28,792 nt of DNA from SLAN01 sp046545955 (GTDB lineage: Bacteria; Spirochaetota; Spirochaetia; DSM-27196; SKKC01), in assembly GCA_046545955.1 (NCBI GenBank), contig JBKGYS010000012.1:1-28792 (forward strand). Reading direction: 5' to 3'. Shown here one piece after another: positions 1 to 7,780 of the stretch. The number at the start of each line of letters is the position of its first letter. Positions within the stretch are counted from its first letter, which is position 1. The notes beneath the pieces are model-generated. The model searched no databases and had not been told where the DNA came from. It was given only the letters and a program-made list of their open reading frames with translations. Both the position numbers and the translations under genes were made by a program.

Positions 1-409
1 AGAAGCGGCGACCACCGATCTCCTGCGTTCCGGCACGAACAACCCGTATGCGGCCGGATAGCGCCTCGAGCAGGCCCGGGTCGTCGTGGTTTCCCGGAAC
101 CACGTAGACGCATCGGGAGTGGTCGCTCTCGAGTATCGACAGAAGCTGGCGCGTTCGGGTTTCCCAGCGGTCTCGTTTTCTCGGATCGTATTCGAGCTTT
201 ATATCATCGACGAGGTCTCCGGTATGTACCACATAACGCGGCTGCAGACGGCGCAGGAGCTTGCGAACGAACCCGTAGATCTCCCACGGAGTATCGCTCA
301 AGTGGACAAGCATCGTGCCGCCTTCTCGGATAATTCCGCTGCGGAGAGCTTCCGGCAGATACACGCGGCCTGATAGCCCGGAGAAAAAGCGGTGTGCGAG
401 TTCCTTCAT
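1..409 (-). CDS. metallophosphoesterase family protein (partial, C-terminus beyond window)
   Basis: The first 136 residues of a calcineurin-like phosphoesterase are visible; the gene runs off the left edge. Reading leftward from the ATG at 409, a GGAGG Shine-Dalgarno sequence lies just upstream. Metal-binding motifs appear in the family order: HLSDTP (Asp39), HTGDLVDD (Gly64-Asp65) and PGNHDD (Asn107-His108-Asp109). The first motif has Asp-Thr-Pro where the classic family has Asp-x-His. As I recall the family, this DTP form occurs in a subfamily of bacterial phosphoesterases. The substrate cannot be read from the fragment. It is divergent from the ClC-sirtuin gene, with about 110 bp between the starts. 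A 9-bp inverted repeat in its leader could hide its ribosome binding site. Confidence 0.85.
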   Translation of the reverse strand, partial: MKELAHRFFSGLSGRVYLPEALRSGIIREGGTMLVHLSDTPWEIYGFVRKLLRRLQPRYVVHTGDLVDDIKLEYDPRKRDRWETRTRQLLSILESDHSRCVYVVPGNHDDPGLLEALSGRIRVVRAGTQEIGGRRF

Positions 410-413
410 TGAG

Positions 414-447
414 CCTCCAAGTCTATACCGCGCGGCAGGACTTGGAG
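414..447 (-). promoter_or_regulatory. leader hairpin overlapping the Shine-Dalgarno of the metallophosphoesterase gene
   Basis: A perfect 9-bp inverted repeat (CTCCAAGTC at 415-423, GACTTGGAG at 439-447) has a 15-nt loop that itself contains the palindrome CCGCGCGG. On the minus-strand transcript the downstream arm includes most of the GGAGG that precedes the ATG at 409. Folding would therefore pair the ribosome binding site. The pairing is seen in the sequence; a regulatory role is inferred. Confidence 0.5.
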
Positions 448-478
448 AATACGCAGGGGCAGCGGCGAACAAAAAAGC

Positions 479-508
479 TTGCAACTACACTGCAACACTC
501 CGTATTGT
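479..508 (+). promoter_or_regulatory. possible promoter of the ClC-sirtuin gene
   Basis: TTGCAA (479-484) and TATTGT (503-508) are separated by 18 bp. A start of transcription about 7 nt downstream would lie only a few bases before the ATG at 520. That fits the lack of a Shine-Dalgarno sequence there and suggests a leaderless or very short leader. The match to consensus is moderate. Confidence 0.3.
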
Positions 509-519
509 TCAACATACAT

Positions 520-2883
520 ATGGCTCGGTCGAATAACGATAACGGCGACATATACGGATTGCGAGGCCTGCGGTTCGCCGTAATTCAATCGCTCGTAATT
601 CTCACGACCGCGAAGTGGGTGTTTCTCGCCGCGATAGCCGGAGTGATCGTCGGGATACCGACCGCGGCGTTTCTTCTGCTGCTCGACGGCGGAATCGCCG
701 TCGTATACGATCTGCCGTTTTTCTTTCTTCTGATTCCGATAGGCATGCTCGTGAGTCACCTGCTTGTCTCTCGCCTGGCCCCGGAAGCGAAGGGACATGG
801 GACAGAACAGGTAATCGAGGCGATCCACCGTCGTGACGGAGCCATCGAACTGAAAGTAGTGCCGGTCAAAATGCTTGCGACCCTCGTCACCCTGATTCTC
901 GGAGGTTCCGCGGGAAAAGAAGGGCCAAGCGCCCAGATAGGCGCCGGAGTGTCTTCCGGCTTCGCGCGTATCCTCCGGATGAACAAACTCGACACACAGC
1001 GGTTTGTACTCTGCGGGATCAGCGCAGGCTTTTCTGGCGTATTCGGAACTCCCATAGCCGGGGCGGTTTTCGCTTCGGAAGTACTTGCAATCGGCCGCTT
1101 TCACTATAACCGGCTGTTGCCGGCGCTTATAGCAAGCTTTGTGAGCGTCTTTGTTACAAACGCACTCGGCGTAGGGCATTTCAGCTTCACGGTGGACTAC
1201 GAGGCTACCGGCGCCGTGCTCATGCTCGCAGAGATGGTGATCTTCGGCCTGGTCATGGGAATGCTCGCGATCCTCTTTATCTTCATTCTCACGCGCACCG
1301 AGCGCGTTTTCGAACACGTGAGCCTGCCGGGAAGCGTAAAAGCACTCATAGGCGGAGTCATCCTGATCGGCGTCGTACTTGCGGCTGGAACCACCAACTA
1401 TATCGGGCTCGGCATGGAGCTAATCAATCTCGCGCTCGATGGCGACCCGTATCGAGGGATCGCTGCATTCGCCAAAATGGTTACTACATCCGTAACGCTG
1501 TCGGCGGGGGGCAGCGGCGGTATTCTCACGCCGGTATTTTTTATCGGCGCCATGGCGGGAAATTTCTGGGCACAACTTCTGAGTCTCGACATCGCAGTGT
1601 ACTCGGCGATCGGCATGATCGCGTTTCTCGCCGCAACAACGAATACGCCGATCGCGGCGACCTTCATGGCGATCGAGCTGTTCGGCCTGGGTACCGGCTC
1701 TCAGGCTGCGATAGCAGCGGCGGTATCATATCTTATCGTCGGACACTTGAGCGTGTTTCCAACGCAGATAATCTATCAGAAGAAGACCTTTTTCGCTGAC
1801 CTCGAAGTTCACGAGGTGCCGGTCAATTTCTCGTGGGTAGGCATAAAACGGGTTTTCACCGCCTTCTTCAGAGGATATCGTAATGAACGCGACGAAACGC
1901 TCGCGCCGGGAGGAGTTTCGGTTGCGGAGAACGAACGCAATCGTGTCGATATACAGAGAAAACCCCACGTCGCGGGCCAGGCGTACTATCCGCTGAGCAC
2001 CGTTCCTCACCTCCCTGCGACACCCTTCGTCGGATCGGCAGAGCGTACAGATGAGTCAGTGGAAGAAAAAGCTATAACCATGCACGAGAAAACCGACATA
2101 GTTCGCGAATACGTCGACGCCGCTTCTCGCGTCTGCGTTCTCACAGGAGCGGGGATATCCGCCGAGTGCGGCATACCGACGTTCAGGGATTCTCAGACCG
2201 GATACTGGGCACGGTTTGATCCTACTCAACTTGCAACGCCCGAAGCGTTCGCGGCTAATCCGGCACGAGTGTGGAGCTGGTACGCCGCCCGGAGGCAGGC
2301 GCTTCGCCGGATAGTTCCCGGCCCAGGGCATCTCGCGCTCGTTCGGATGGAAGGGTATGTCGATCACCTCACGGTCGTGACCCAGAACGTCGACGGGTTG
2401 CATAACCGCGCGGGAAGCAGCCACGTGCTCGACATTCACGGCAACCTCCTGCGAGTCAGATGTCCCAACGGCTGCGTGAGCTATCATCGGGAGGAGCAGT
2501 CGCCGGAGGCACAGGCGGTGTTCGCGGGCGATATCGCGGCAGCATTCGCTGCGAAGGAGGCGGAACGCGATCAGGACTTCAACGAAATCGCGGTGCCGAA
2601 ATGCCCGCGCTGTGGCGAGTACCTCAGGCCGGACGTCGTATGGTTTGGAGAAATGCTACCCGCGAAGCGCCTCGAGACAGCCTTCGCGGAGGCCGAACGA
2701 TGCGATCTGTTTTTCTCCATTGGAACGTCCGCACAGGTGCAACCCGCGGCAAGCCTGCCGCGGGTTGCAATCGACCGCGGGGTTCCCGTCATAGAAATAA
2801 ACCCGGAATCAACACCGCTCAGCGATCGCGTAGCCGTGTCGATCCGCGCGGGGGCCGGCGATGTGCTCTCACGGGTTCTGTGA
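520..2883 (+). CDS. ClC-family chloride channel/transporter fused to a class III Sir2 (sirtuin) domain
   Basis: One uninterrupted 787-codon frame encodes two proteins normally separate. Residues about 15-430 are a ClC membrane domain: GHGTE in place of the usual GSGIP loop, GKEGP with the gating glutamate (Glu134), GGSGGILTP (330-338) and the inner-gate tyrosine (Tyr419). Aligned with E. coli ClcA, Glu202 is conserved (Glu187) but the proton glutamate Glu203 is Val188. Residues about 440-520 are a hydrophilic linker. From about 521 comes a full sirtuin: GAGIS (543-547), GIPTFRD, QNVDGLH (622-628), catalytic His640, and zinc cysteines 648, 652, 695 and 698. Tyr588-x-x-Arg591 is the pair that marks desuccinylase-type (SIRT5/CobB) sirtuins. 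ClC proteins often carry C-terminal nucleotide-binding CBS domains; here the NAD-binding sirtuin takes that place. I chose the ATG at 520. The frame opens at GTG 394, but that extension crosses the divergent promoter region. A separate sirtuin start at ATG 2080 is possible, but it has only a weak, distant GGAAG and no stop precedes it. Confidence 0.88.
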   Translation: MARSNNDNGDIYGLRGLRFAVIQSLVILTTAKWVFLAAIAGVIVGIPTAAFLLLLDGGIAVVYDLPFFFLLIPIGMLVSHLLVSRLAPEAKGHGTEQVIEAIHRRDGAIELKVVPVKMLATLVTLILGGSAGKEGPSAQIGAGVSSGFARILRMNKLDTQRFVLCGISAGFSGVFGTPIAGAVFASEVLAIGRFHYNRLLPALIASFVSVFVTNALGVGHFSFTVDYEATGAVLMLAEMVIFGLVMGMLAILFIFILTRTERVFEHVSLPGSVKALIGGVILIGVVLAAGTTNYIGLGMELINLALDGDPYRGIAAFAKMVTTSVTLSAGGSGGILTPVFFIGAMAGNFWAQLLSLDIAVYSAIGMIAFLAATTNTPIAATFMAIELFGLGTGSQAAIAAAVSYLIVGHLSVFPTQIIYQKKTFFADLEVHEVPVNFSWVGIKRVFTAFFRGYRNERDETLAPGGVSVAENERNRVDIQRKPHVAGQAYYPLSTVPHLPATPFVGSAERTDESVEEKAITMHEKTDIVREYVDAASRVCVLTGAGISAECGIPTFRDSQTGYWARFDPTQLATPEAFAANPARVWSWYAARRQALRRIVPGPGHLALVRMEGYVDHLTVVTQNVDGLHNRAGSSHVLDIHGNLLRVRCPNGCVSYHREEQSPEAQAVFAGDIAAAFAAKEAERDQDFNEIAVPKCPRCGEYLRPDVVWFGEMLPAKRLETAFAEAERCDLFFSIGTSAQVQPAASLPRVAIDRGVPVIEINPESTPLSDRVAVSIRAGAGDVLSRVL

Positions 2884-2889
2884 ATCCGC

Positions 2890-3843
2890 TCACAGCTGCT
2901 CGCTTCCGTCGAACGAAAAAGGAATCGTCGTCTCCGGCTCGAGCGGCAGGTCGAGCTCGAACGTAAAGCTTCCCTCCAGACGGTAAGCAAGCGGCGCCTC
3001 CTCGAATATCGCGTCTCGAAACGCCCGGCCTGCATCGAAAAACGGGATTTCCACCGTAAGCGCCTGCCGAGTCTCGCCGTTGCCGTCGACGACCGCGTCG
3101 GCATCCAGATCGCCCGAGACAATCGTCGTATCATCGATCGCGAACTCGTACGGTAGCGCACGGGGAATAAGCGAGGCGTCGTTCGGATTATCGATACGCA
3201 GTCCGATTTCCAGATCCGCGCTGCTGAGCCCCACGCTTTGAAGCTCAATCCCGTCAAAGGAGACTTCCGGCGTTTGCAGGATCGGAATGGTGCCGGTATG
3301 CTCGAGCGGAAGCTCAACAAGGCCGCGAAGCGGAACCGCAACCGCCGGAACAACCGTTGCGGTGTATTCGGTCTCGCTGCGGTCGGCAATTCCCGAAACC
3401 GAACTAAACAGATCATCGTAGTCCACACGCATCGGAACTCGCACATCGACCGATCCCTCCGCCGGAACGCTCATGGCCGAGTCTCCGCTCACCGCGTTGC
3501 CGGACACCGGTTCGAAATCCGCAATTCTCATCGAGAATGCGAGGCTCTCCATATCCACCGCGAAGTCGTTGCTATTCCGCACTTCAACGACAGCGGTTGC
3601 CTCGGCGTAATCGAATGAAAGCCCGGTCAGATCTACCGATGTAATCTCGGCGGTAGGACGATCCGGCGGAGACAGAAGGTACTCGAGCCCCGCGCACCCG
3701 CTGAACACCAGAAGCAGCGCAAGCACTACGCCGCAACGAGCAGCCGAGCGCACGCGGGCACGACGCACCACCGCCGCAAGTGCGCGTTCGGCAACCGCGA
3801 CCCCTCGACCGGCGTCGCGCGCGAACGCGCGCGCCGCTCTCAC
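2890..3843 (-). CDS. LEA type 2 / WHy-domain lipoprotein
   Basis: This 317-residue exported protein has a hydrophobic stretch ending in a lipobox (VFSGC, about residue 50), so it is probably a lipoprotein. Two repeats follow that resemble the LEA14/water-stress (WHy) domain. Each opens with a strand of the type VDLTGLSFDYAEATAVVEVRN or IELQSVGLSSADLEIGLRIDN and contains the conserved N-x-N/D or NPN signature. The second repeat ends near the C-terminus (IPFSFDG). Such domains form beta-sandwiches in envelope proteins; the molecular role is unknown. The GTG start at 3843 overlaps the stop of the upstream barrel gene in the sequence GTGA, which suggests translational coupling. The N-terminus before the hydrophobic core is long and Arg/Ala-rich, so a later GTG at about codon 31 would give a more typical lipoprotein signal. 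Confidence 0.82.
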   Translation of the reverse strand: MRAARAFARDAGRGVAVAERALAAVVRRARVRSAARCGVVLALLLVFSGCAGLEYLLSPPDRPTAEITSVDLTGLSFDYAEATAVVEVRNSNDFAVDMESLAFSMRIADFEPVSGNAVSGDSAMSVPAEGSVDVRVPMRVDYDDLFSSVSGIADRSETEYTATVVPAVAVPLRGLVELPLEHTGTIPILQTPEVSFDGIELQSVGLSSADLEIGLRIDNPNDASLIPRALPYEFAIDDTTIVSGDLDADAVVDGNGETRQALTVEIPFFDAGRAFRDAIFEEAPLAYRLEGSFTFELDLPLEPETTIPFSFDGSEQL

Positions 3844-4703
3844 AGGCCAACCCTCACACCGAGCGAAACCGCGTACGTGTTCAGGTTGTTGTACGTCTGC
3901 CGGTCATCGGTAACCGTCCATACGCTCTTCTCCGACCCGCTCCCATCCGCGCCGCCACCGAGCGCCCGGACGCCTATAAACGCCTCGCTATCGGCGTTCG
4001 CTTCGACCCCCGCTCGAACCGCTACGTCGTAGATCCAGCCGAGAACGTCCACATCGCCGAGATTCAGGTATCGGATCGGCGCGTAGAATCCCTCGAGCGT
4101 AGCCTCCGCGAAGAATCTGCTCGCCGGCTCGTATCGCGAATGAACGCTTAGAAGCGCGACCGGTCCGAGATCCTGAGAAATGACCCGCTTCTCGCCGTCG
4201 GCCGACTCGAACAGAATGGAGGCGTTTCGAAGCTGCGCGCTCCCACCTGCGGATACGCGAAAACGCGAATCGTCATAGAAACGGTAGCGATACGTCGTGC
4301 GCCAGAAATCGAACCCGTACACAAGATCGATCGGCGCCTGGTCACCTCCGCCTTCTTCGCCGAACGTTACCCCGTCGACCGTAAGCGTTTCGTCTTCGGG
4401 TACTCGCGTACGCGACTCGAGGGTCAGCGGTTGATAGAGAAACTCGAGCTCGTGCCGGTCGGCGAGCGCCGCTTCGACGGTGAACCGCGAGTACGGAAAC
4501 AGTATTTCCTGCCCGCCCTGCCTTCTGTAGTCAAAAAGATCGTTTCCCGCCTCTTCCTCGCCGAACCGAAGGGTGTGGTGGGCGACGCCCAGTATGCCGG
4601 TTTCAGCTCTAAGGTTGATGTCTATCGCCGATTCCCCGGCAACCGCCGCGGCGGGCGCGAGCAGAGCCAGTAGAACAACGGCAGCAGTTGTTTTGGTACG
4701 CAT
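3840..4703 (-). CDS. outer-membrane beta-barrel protein
   Basis: The 287-residue protein has a clean signal peptide (MRTKTT, then an Ala/Leu-rich core ending AVAG at about residue 23). After it come alternating aromatic and charged strands typical of outer-membrane barrels, such as SRFTVEAALADRHELEFLYQ and YRYRFYDDSRFRVSAGG, ending in AVSLGVRVGL. A GAGGAG ribosome binding site lies about 9 nt before the ATG. I do not recognise a named family, and no enzymatic motif is visible. The downstream lipoprotein gene overlaps by 4 nt, so the two are co-expressed and probably act together in the envelope. Upstream, 4704-4930 separates it from the ROK gene on the same strand; I see no convincing promoter or terminator there. 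Confidence 0.8.
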   Translation of the reverse strand: MRTKTTAAVVLLALLAPAAAVAGESAIDINLRAETGILGVAHHTLRFGEEEAGNDLFDYRRQGGQEILFPYSRFTVEAALADRHELEFLYQPLTLESRTRVPEDETLTVDGVTFGEEGGGDQAPIDLVYGFDFWRTTYRYRFYDDSRFRVSAGGSAQLRNASILFESADGEKRVISQDLGPVALLSVHSRYEPASRFFAEATLEGFYAPIRYLNLGDVDVLGWIYDVAVRAGVEANADSEAFIGVRALGGGADGSGSEKSVWTVTDDRQTYNNLNTYAVSLGVRVGL

Positions 4704-4930
4704 ACGCTTGCAATCTCCTCATTCCCACGGGTAACTATACGCCCTCCCCGCCGCGGCGGTCGAGCACCCGGACTGCAACCCGGCGCGTAAGAGATACCAA
4801 ACGGCGTCGCGGGTAACATCGACCTCAAAAGATCTTCAATAGACAAGCACGCGATCGGTAGTCGAGTGCCTTTGAGCGGATCTGCGAATAGTCGCTTACA
4901 CGCTTTCGGCCGGTAGCGCCACCACCGATG

Positions 4931-6118
4931 TCAGCGAACCGCGCGTTGAATCTCGGATAGAAGATGCACTCCGGCGCGAGGTTGCCGAAACCCGGAGGCG
5001 TCCGGAATCGCAAAGAGGTGTTCGAGGAACATGCCCGCTGCACCGTAAGCGACTGCGCGCTCTCCGAGCGAAGAAATGCGTATATCGCAGTCTACCGGCG
5101 TGGAGTATGACCAGTTTTCGCGGATTGCTTCCCGACAGACCCTTTTTACGTATTCCGAAGTGAAACCGAGGGTGTCTCCGAACACAACGTGGTCCAGATT
5201 AAGCGTATTCACAAGAAACGCGATGTGAGCGCTTAGTTCGCGAAACATCCGTTCCTGCAGCTCCGGAGTATCCCGAATGTGCGATGCATCGATATCGGTA
5301 ATGGAAAATTGCGTTCTACTCCCCGGTCGCCATAGGATGCTCCTGAACTCTCCGGCGGAAAAATCGTGTCCGTGGTGCACGCTTCCACCGACCACAATAC
5401 CGAGACCGACCGAAACGCTCTTGTCGTCGAAGTCGCCGGCCTTCGGAAGCCGAACCTCACCAAGGACAAACACGAAGTTTTCGTAGCGTTCTATCTCGGG
5501 AAACGCGAGCTCAGCCCAACAGCCGCAGTTCGCGTCGTTGTCCATGAACATCGGAAGCCCAAGACGCCTCGAGGCTTCTTCGTACACCGGAATCGGGTCG
5601 ACCACTCTCAAAGGATAGGATTGGTTGATAATCCCATCGATGTGATCGATGATACCCGCAAGCCCCAGCCCGACCCCAATGAGGCGGTGCCCGCAGGCGC
5701 GCACGCGTTCGCGCATGGATTCGACGACCATCACGACGACATCCAGAATCGGCGTGTCGTCGAGCGTGAGAGGCTCATCGCGGCTTTGTAGAACCCGCCC
5801 GTGCAGATCGACAGCGACCGCACTCCAGGAATCGGTCCGAATCTCTACGCCCAATATGCACCCGAACGAAGAATCGAGAGTCAGGTACTTGGGCTTTCTT
5901 CCTCCCTGAGGCCCCGCGTCGCCCTCGGCGACAACCTTTATCACGCCTCGTTCCATGAGATCGGCGACAATTTTCGTCACCGTCGATTTGTTGAGGTTCA
6001 GATTTCGCGCGATATCGACTCGGCTGATTCGGCCGTTTAGACGTATTTCGCGCAATACCCGTGAGTCGGTAATTCCAACCGCCGGGGATCTATTGTTGCT
6101 GACTCGATACGCTTCCAT
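4931..6118 (-). CDS. ROK family transcriptional regulator (NagC/XylR-like)
   Basis: The 395-residue protein has an N-terminal winged helix-turn-helix (about 20-65, with ISRVDIARNLNLNKSTVTKI) and a ROK sugar-kinase-like domain (about 85-385). The conserved DNDAN motif lies near residue 195 and HGHDFSAGEF near 255. The ROK zinc cluster (CxCGxxGC after the GH motif) is absent, and that segment instead reads RSILWRPGSRTQFSI. ROK repressors of this layout bind a sugar or sugar phosphate and control neighbouring carbohydrate genes. Here the divergent neighbour is a GH1 beta-glucosidase, so a beta-glucoside or glucose-type effector is likely. A 14-bp palindrome in the shared upstream region is a good operator candidate. 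The start has only a distant purine-rich sequence (GGGGGA) upstream. Confidence 0.92.
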   Translation of the reverse strand: MEAYRVSNNRSPAVGITDSRVLREIRLNGRISRVDIARNLNLNKSTVTKIVADLMERGVIKVVAEGDAGPQGGRKPKYLTLDSSFGCILGVEIRTDSWSAVAVDLHGRVLQSRDEPLTLDDTPILDVVVMVVESMRERVRACGHRLIGVGLGLAGIIDHIDGIINQSYPLRVVDPIPVYEEASRRLGLPMFMDNDANCGCWAELAFPEIERYENFVFVLGEVRLPKAGDFDDKSVSVGLGIVVGGSVHHGHDFSAGEFRSILWRPGSRTQFSITDIDASHIRDTPELQERMFRELSAHIAFLVNTLNLDHVVFGDTLGFTSEYVKRVCREAIRENWSYSTPVDCDIRISSLGERAVAYGAAGMFLEHLFAIPDASGFRQPRAGVHLLSEIQRAVR

Positions 6119-6152
6119 CTACCAATCTTTGTCCCCCGGATGGTGAACGGCG

Positions 6153-6181
6153 TTGACATGGCACACATTGCGTGCAATGAT
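6153..6181 (+). promoter_or_regulatory. promoter of the beta-glucosidase gene
   Basis: TTGACA (6153-6158), a perfect -35 box, is followed after exactly 17 bp by AATGAT (6176-6181). The beta-glucosidase start at 6301 is about 110 nt downstream. A 14-bp palindrome overlaps the spacer and the -10 box, so occupation by a repressor would block this promoter. Confidence 0.6.
6166..6179. promoter_or_regulatory. candidate ROK operator (14-bp palindrome)
   Basis: CATTGC-GT-GCAATG is a perfect inverted repeat inside the promoter of the glycosidase gene and about 48 bp upstream of the divergent ROK gene. A second imperfect palindrome (AGTTGCTT and AACCAACT, 6189-6209) lies just downstream, near the expected transcription start. 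That the ROK protein binds either site is inferred from position. Confidence 0.5.
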
Positions 6182-6300
6182 CCAGCTTAGTTGCTTAATC
6201 AAACCAACTTTTCCGCCGGCCGTCAAGGACATGTCCGGCATTCGTGACGCTGTGCGAGTCACTCATGACCATTCAGCGCGTAATACGGAAGGAGCACACG

Positions 6301-7635
6301 ATGTACTTAAGCAGTCGATTCCCCGAGGATTTCGTATGGGGTACGGCAACCGCAAGCTATCAGGTTGAAGGCGCGGCACAGGAAGACGGCCGCGGAACGA
6401 GTATCTGGGACACATTCTCGAGGACGCCCGGTAAGGTCAAGCACGGTCACACCGGCGATATCGCCTGCAACCAGTATCACCGCTACGAAGAAGACGTTGA
6501 ACTTATGCGGTCGCTTGGTGTCGGCGCGTACCGCTTTTCCATCGCATGGCCACGGATTTATCCGACCGGCACCGGCAACGTGAACCCGAAGGGATTCGAC
6601 TACTACAATCGCCTTGTCGACCGACTGCTCGAAGCCGGAATACAGCCTGTCCCTACGCTGTATCACTGGGACCTTCCACAAACCGTGCAGGATGCCGGAG
6701 GATGGCCCGCGCGCGAGACTGCGTACGCGTTCCGCGACTATGCGAAGACCTGCTTCGACGCCCTCGGCGACCGTGTATCCATGTGGATTACGCTCAACGA
6801 GCCGTTTTGCTCTTCGGTGCTCGGATATCTCCAAGGAGAGCACGCGCCCGGACACACGGATATGCGCGAAGCGACAGCGGCGATACATCATCTGAATCTC
6901 GCCCACGGGCTCGCCCTCGAGACGTTTCGCTCGGAAGGATATCAGGGCCGCATCGGCATAACATTGAACACGCAAACCCCGAGGCCCGCTACCTCGCGGC
7001 AGGAGGATGTCGAGGCTGCCGATCGTGCCGCCGATCTCACGACGCGAATGTTTCTCGGCCCCCTGCTCGGCAAGGGATATCCCGAGCGGTTTCTCAATGC
7101 CTATCCCGAAGCCCACGTCGAGGTCAAAGACGGCGATCTCGATCTTATCGCCGGAGACATCGATTTCCTCGGGCTGAATTACTACTCCGAGTCGGTTGTG
7201 GAGCACAGCGAGACTCATCCCGAAGGCTTCAGGTCCGTCCCGCAGTATCAGGCCCGGACCGACATGGGCTGGCCGATAACCCCCTTGGGTCTGTACCGGC
7301 ATCTTAAGTGGCTTCACAGCTACACCGGCGGACTTCCCATTTACATAACGGAAAACGGCTGTGCTATGCCGGACACGCTAAGCGAGGACGGAACGCGCGT
7401 TCACGACCACGACCGAATCGCCTTCCTGCGGGCATACCTCGAGGCGGCGTCGGAGGCTCTCCGAGACGGAGTGAATCTCAAAGGTTATTTCCTCTGGAGC
7501 TTTATCGATAATTTCGAGTGGGCGTTCGGGTATACAAAACGCTTCGGTATCGTTTACTGCGATTACACAGACCAGCGCAGGGTTCCGAAGGACAGTTTCT
7601 TCTACTACCGGGATGTTATAGCCGGTGCCGAGTAG
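6301..7635 (+). CDS. GH1 family beta-glucosidase
   Basis: The 444-residue protein is full length for glycoside hydrolase family 1. It opens with FPEDFVWGTATASYQVEGA and has the family's acid/base in TLNEP (Glu167) and nucleophile in ITENG (Glu351). Other subsite signatures are YHWDLPQ (121-127), NYYSE, and FLWSFIDNFEW near the C-terminus. No signal peptide is visible, so it acts in the cytoplasm on imported beta-glucosides or their phosphates; I cannot distinguish these from motifs alone. The start is fixed by AAGGAG seven bases before the ATG at 6301; an earlier in-frame start at 6244 lacks one. It is controlled from the 6153-6181 promoter and probably by the divergent ROK repressor. It is convergent with the Opp-type importer operon. 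Confidence 0.95.
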   Translation: MYLSSRFPEDFVWGTATASYQVEGAAQEDGRGTSIWDTFSRTPGKVKHGHTGDIACNQYHRYEEDVELMRSLGVGAYRFSIAWPRIYPTGTGNVNPKGFDYYNRLVDRLLEAGIQPVPTLYHWDLPQTVQDAGGWPARETAYAFRDYAKTCFDALGDRVSMWITLNEPFCSSVLGYLQGEHAPGHTDMREATAAIHHLNLAHGLALETFRSEGYQGRIGITLNTQTPRPATSRQEDVEAADRAADLTTRMFLGPLLGKGYPERFLNAYPEAHVEVKDGDLDLIAGDIDFLGLNYYSESVVEHSETHPEGFRSVPQYQARTDMGWPITPLGLYRHLKWLHSYTGGLPIYITENGCAMPDTLSEDGTRVHDHDRIAFLRAYLEAASEALRDGVNLKGYFLWSFIDNFEWAFGYTKRFGIVYCDYTDQRRVPKDSFFYYRDVIAGAE

Positions 7636-7780
7636 ATCGGAGAACTCCGAGGACCCTCGGCCCGAACGCAACGCAGACTAAGCACCGAGACGGCGGGCAG
7701 CGTTACTCGGAAGTCGGAACCACACACGCGCGGTACACCGGTGCGCGCGGTCCCGAGCGTGCGAAAGCGACGGCTGGTAC
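7636..7780. other. convergent intergenic region with short inverted repeats
   Basis: Between the two stop codons lie small inverted repeats: CGGAG/CTCCG (7638-7649), CCGAG/CTCGG (7647-7660) and CGCGC/GCGCG (7727-7747). None is followed by a T-run on either strand, so none qualifies as a classical intrinsic terminator. They are the only candidates for ending the two converging transcripts. Confidence 0.3.

Noticed and set aside
394..519. N-terminal extension of the ClC-sirtuin protein starting at GTG 394
   Set aside because: The extension overlaps the divergent gene start and its hairpin, lacks homology, and the ATG at 520 directly precedes the conserved region.
406..1317. A 303-codon minus-strand open frame opposite the ClC domain
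   Set aside because: It is antisense to a strongly conserved membrane domain and its translation is charged and motif-free.
6307..7317. A 336-codon minus-strand open frame inside the beta-glucosidase gene
   Set aside because: It mirrors the catalytic GH1 frame and has no recognisable domain or ribosome binding site.
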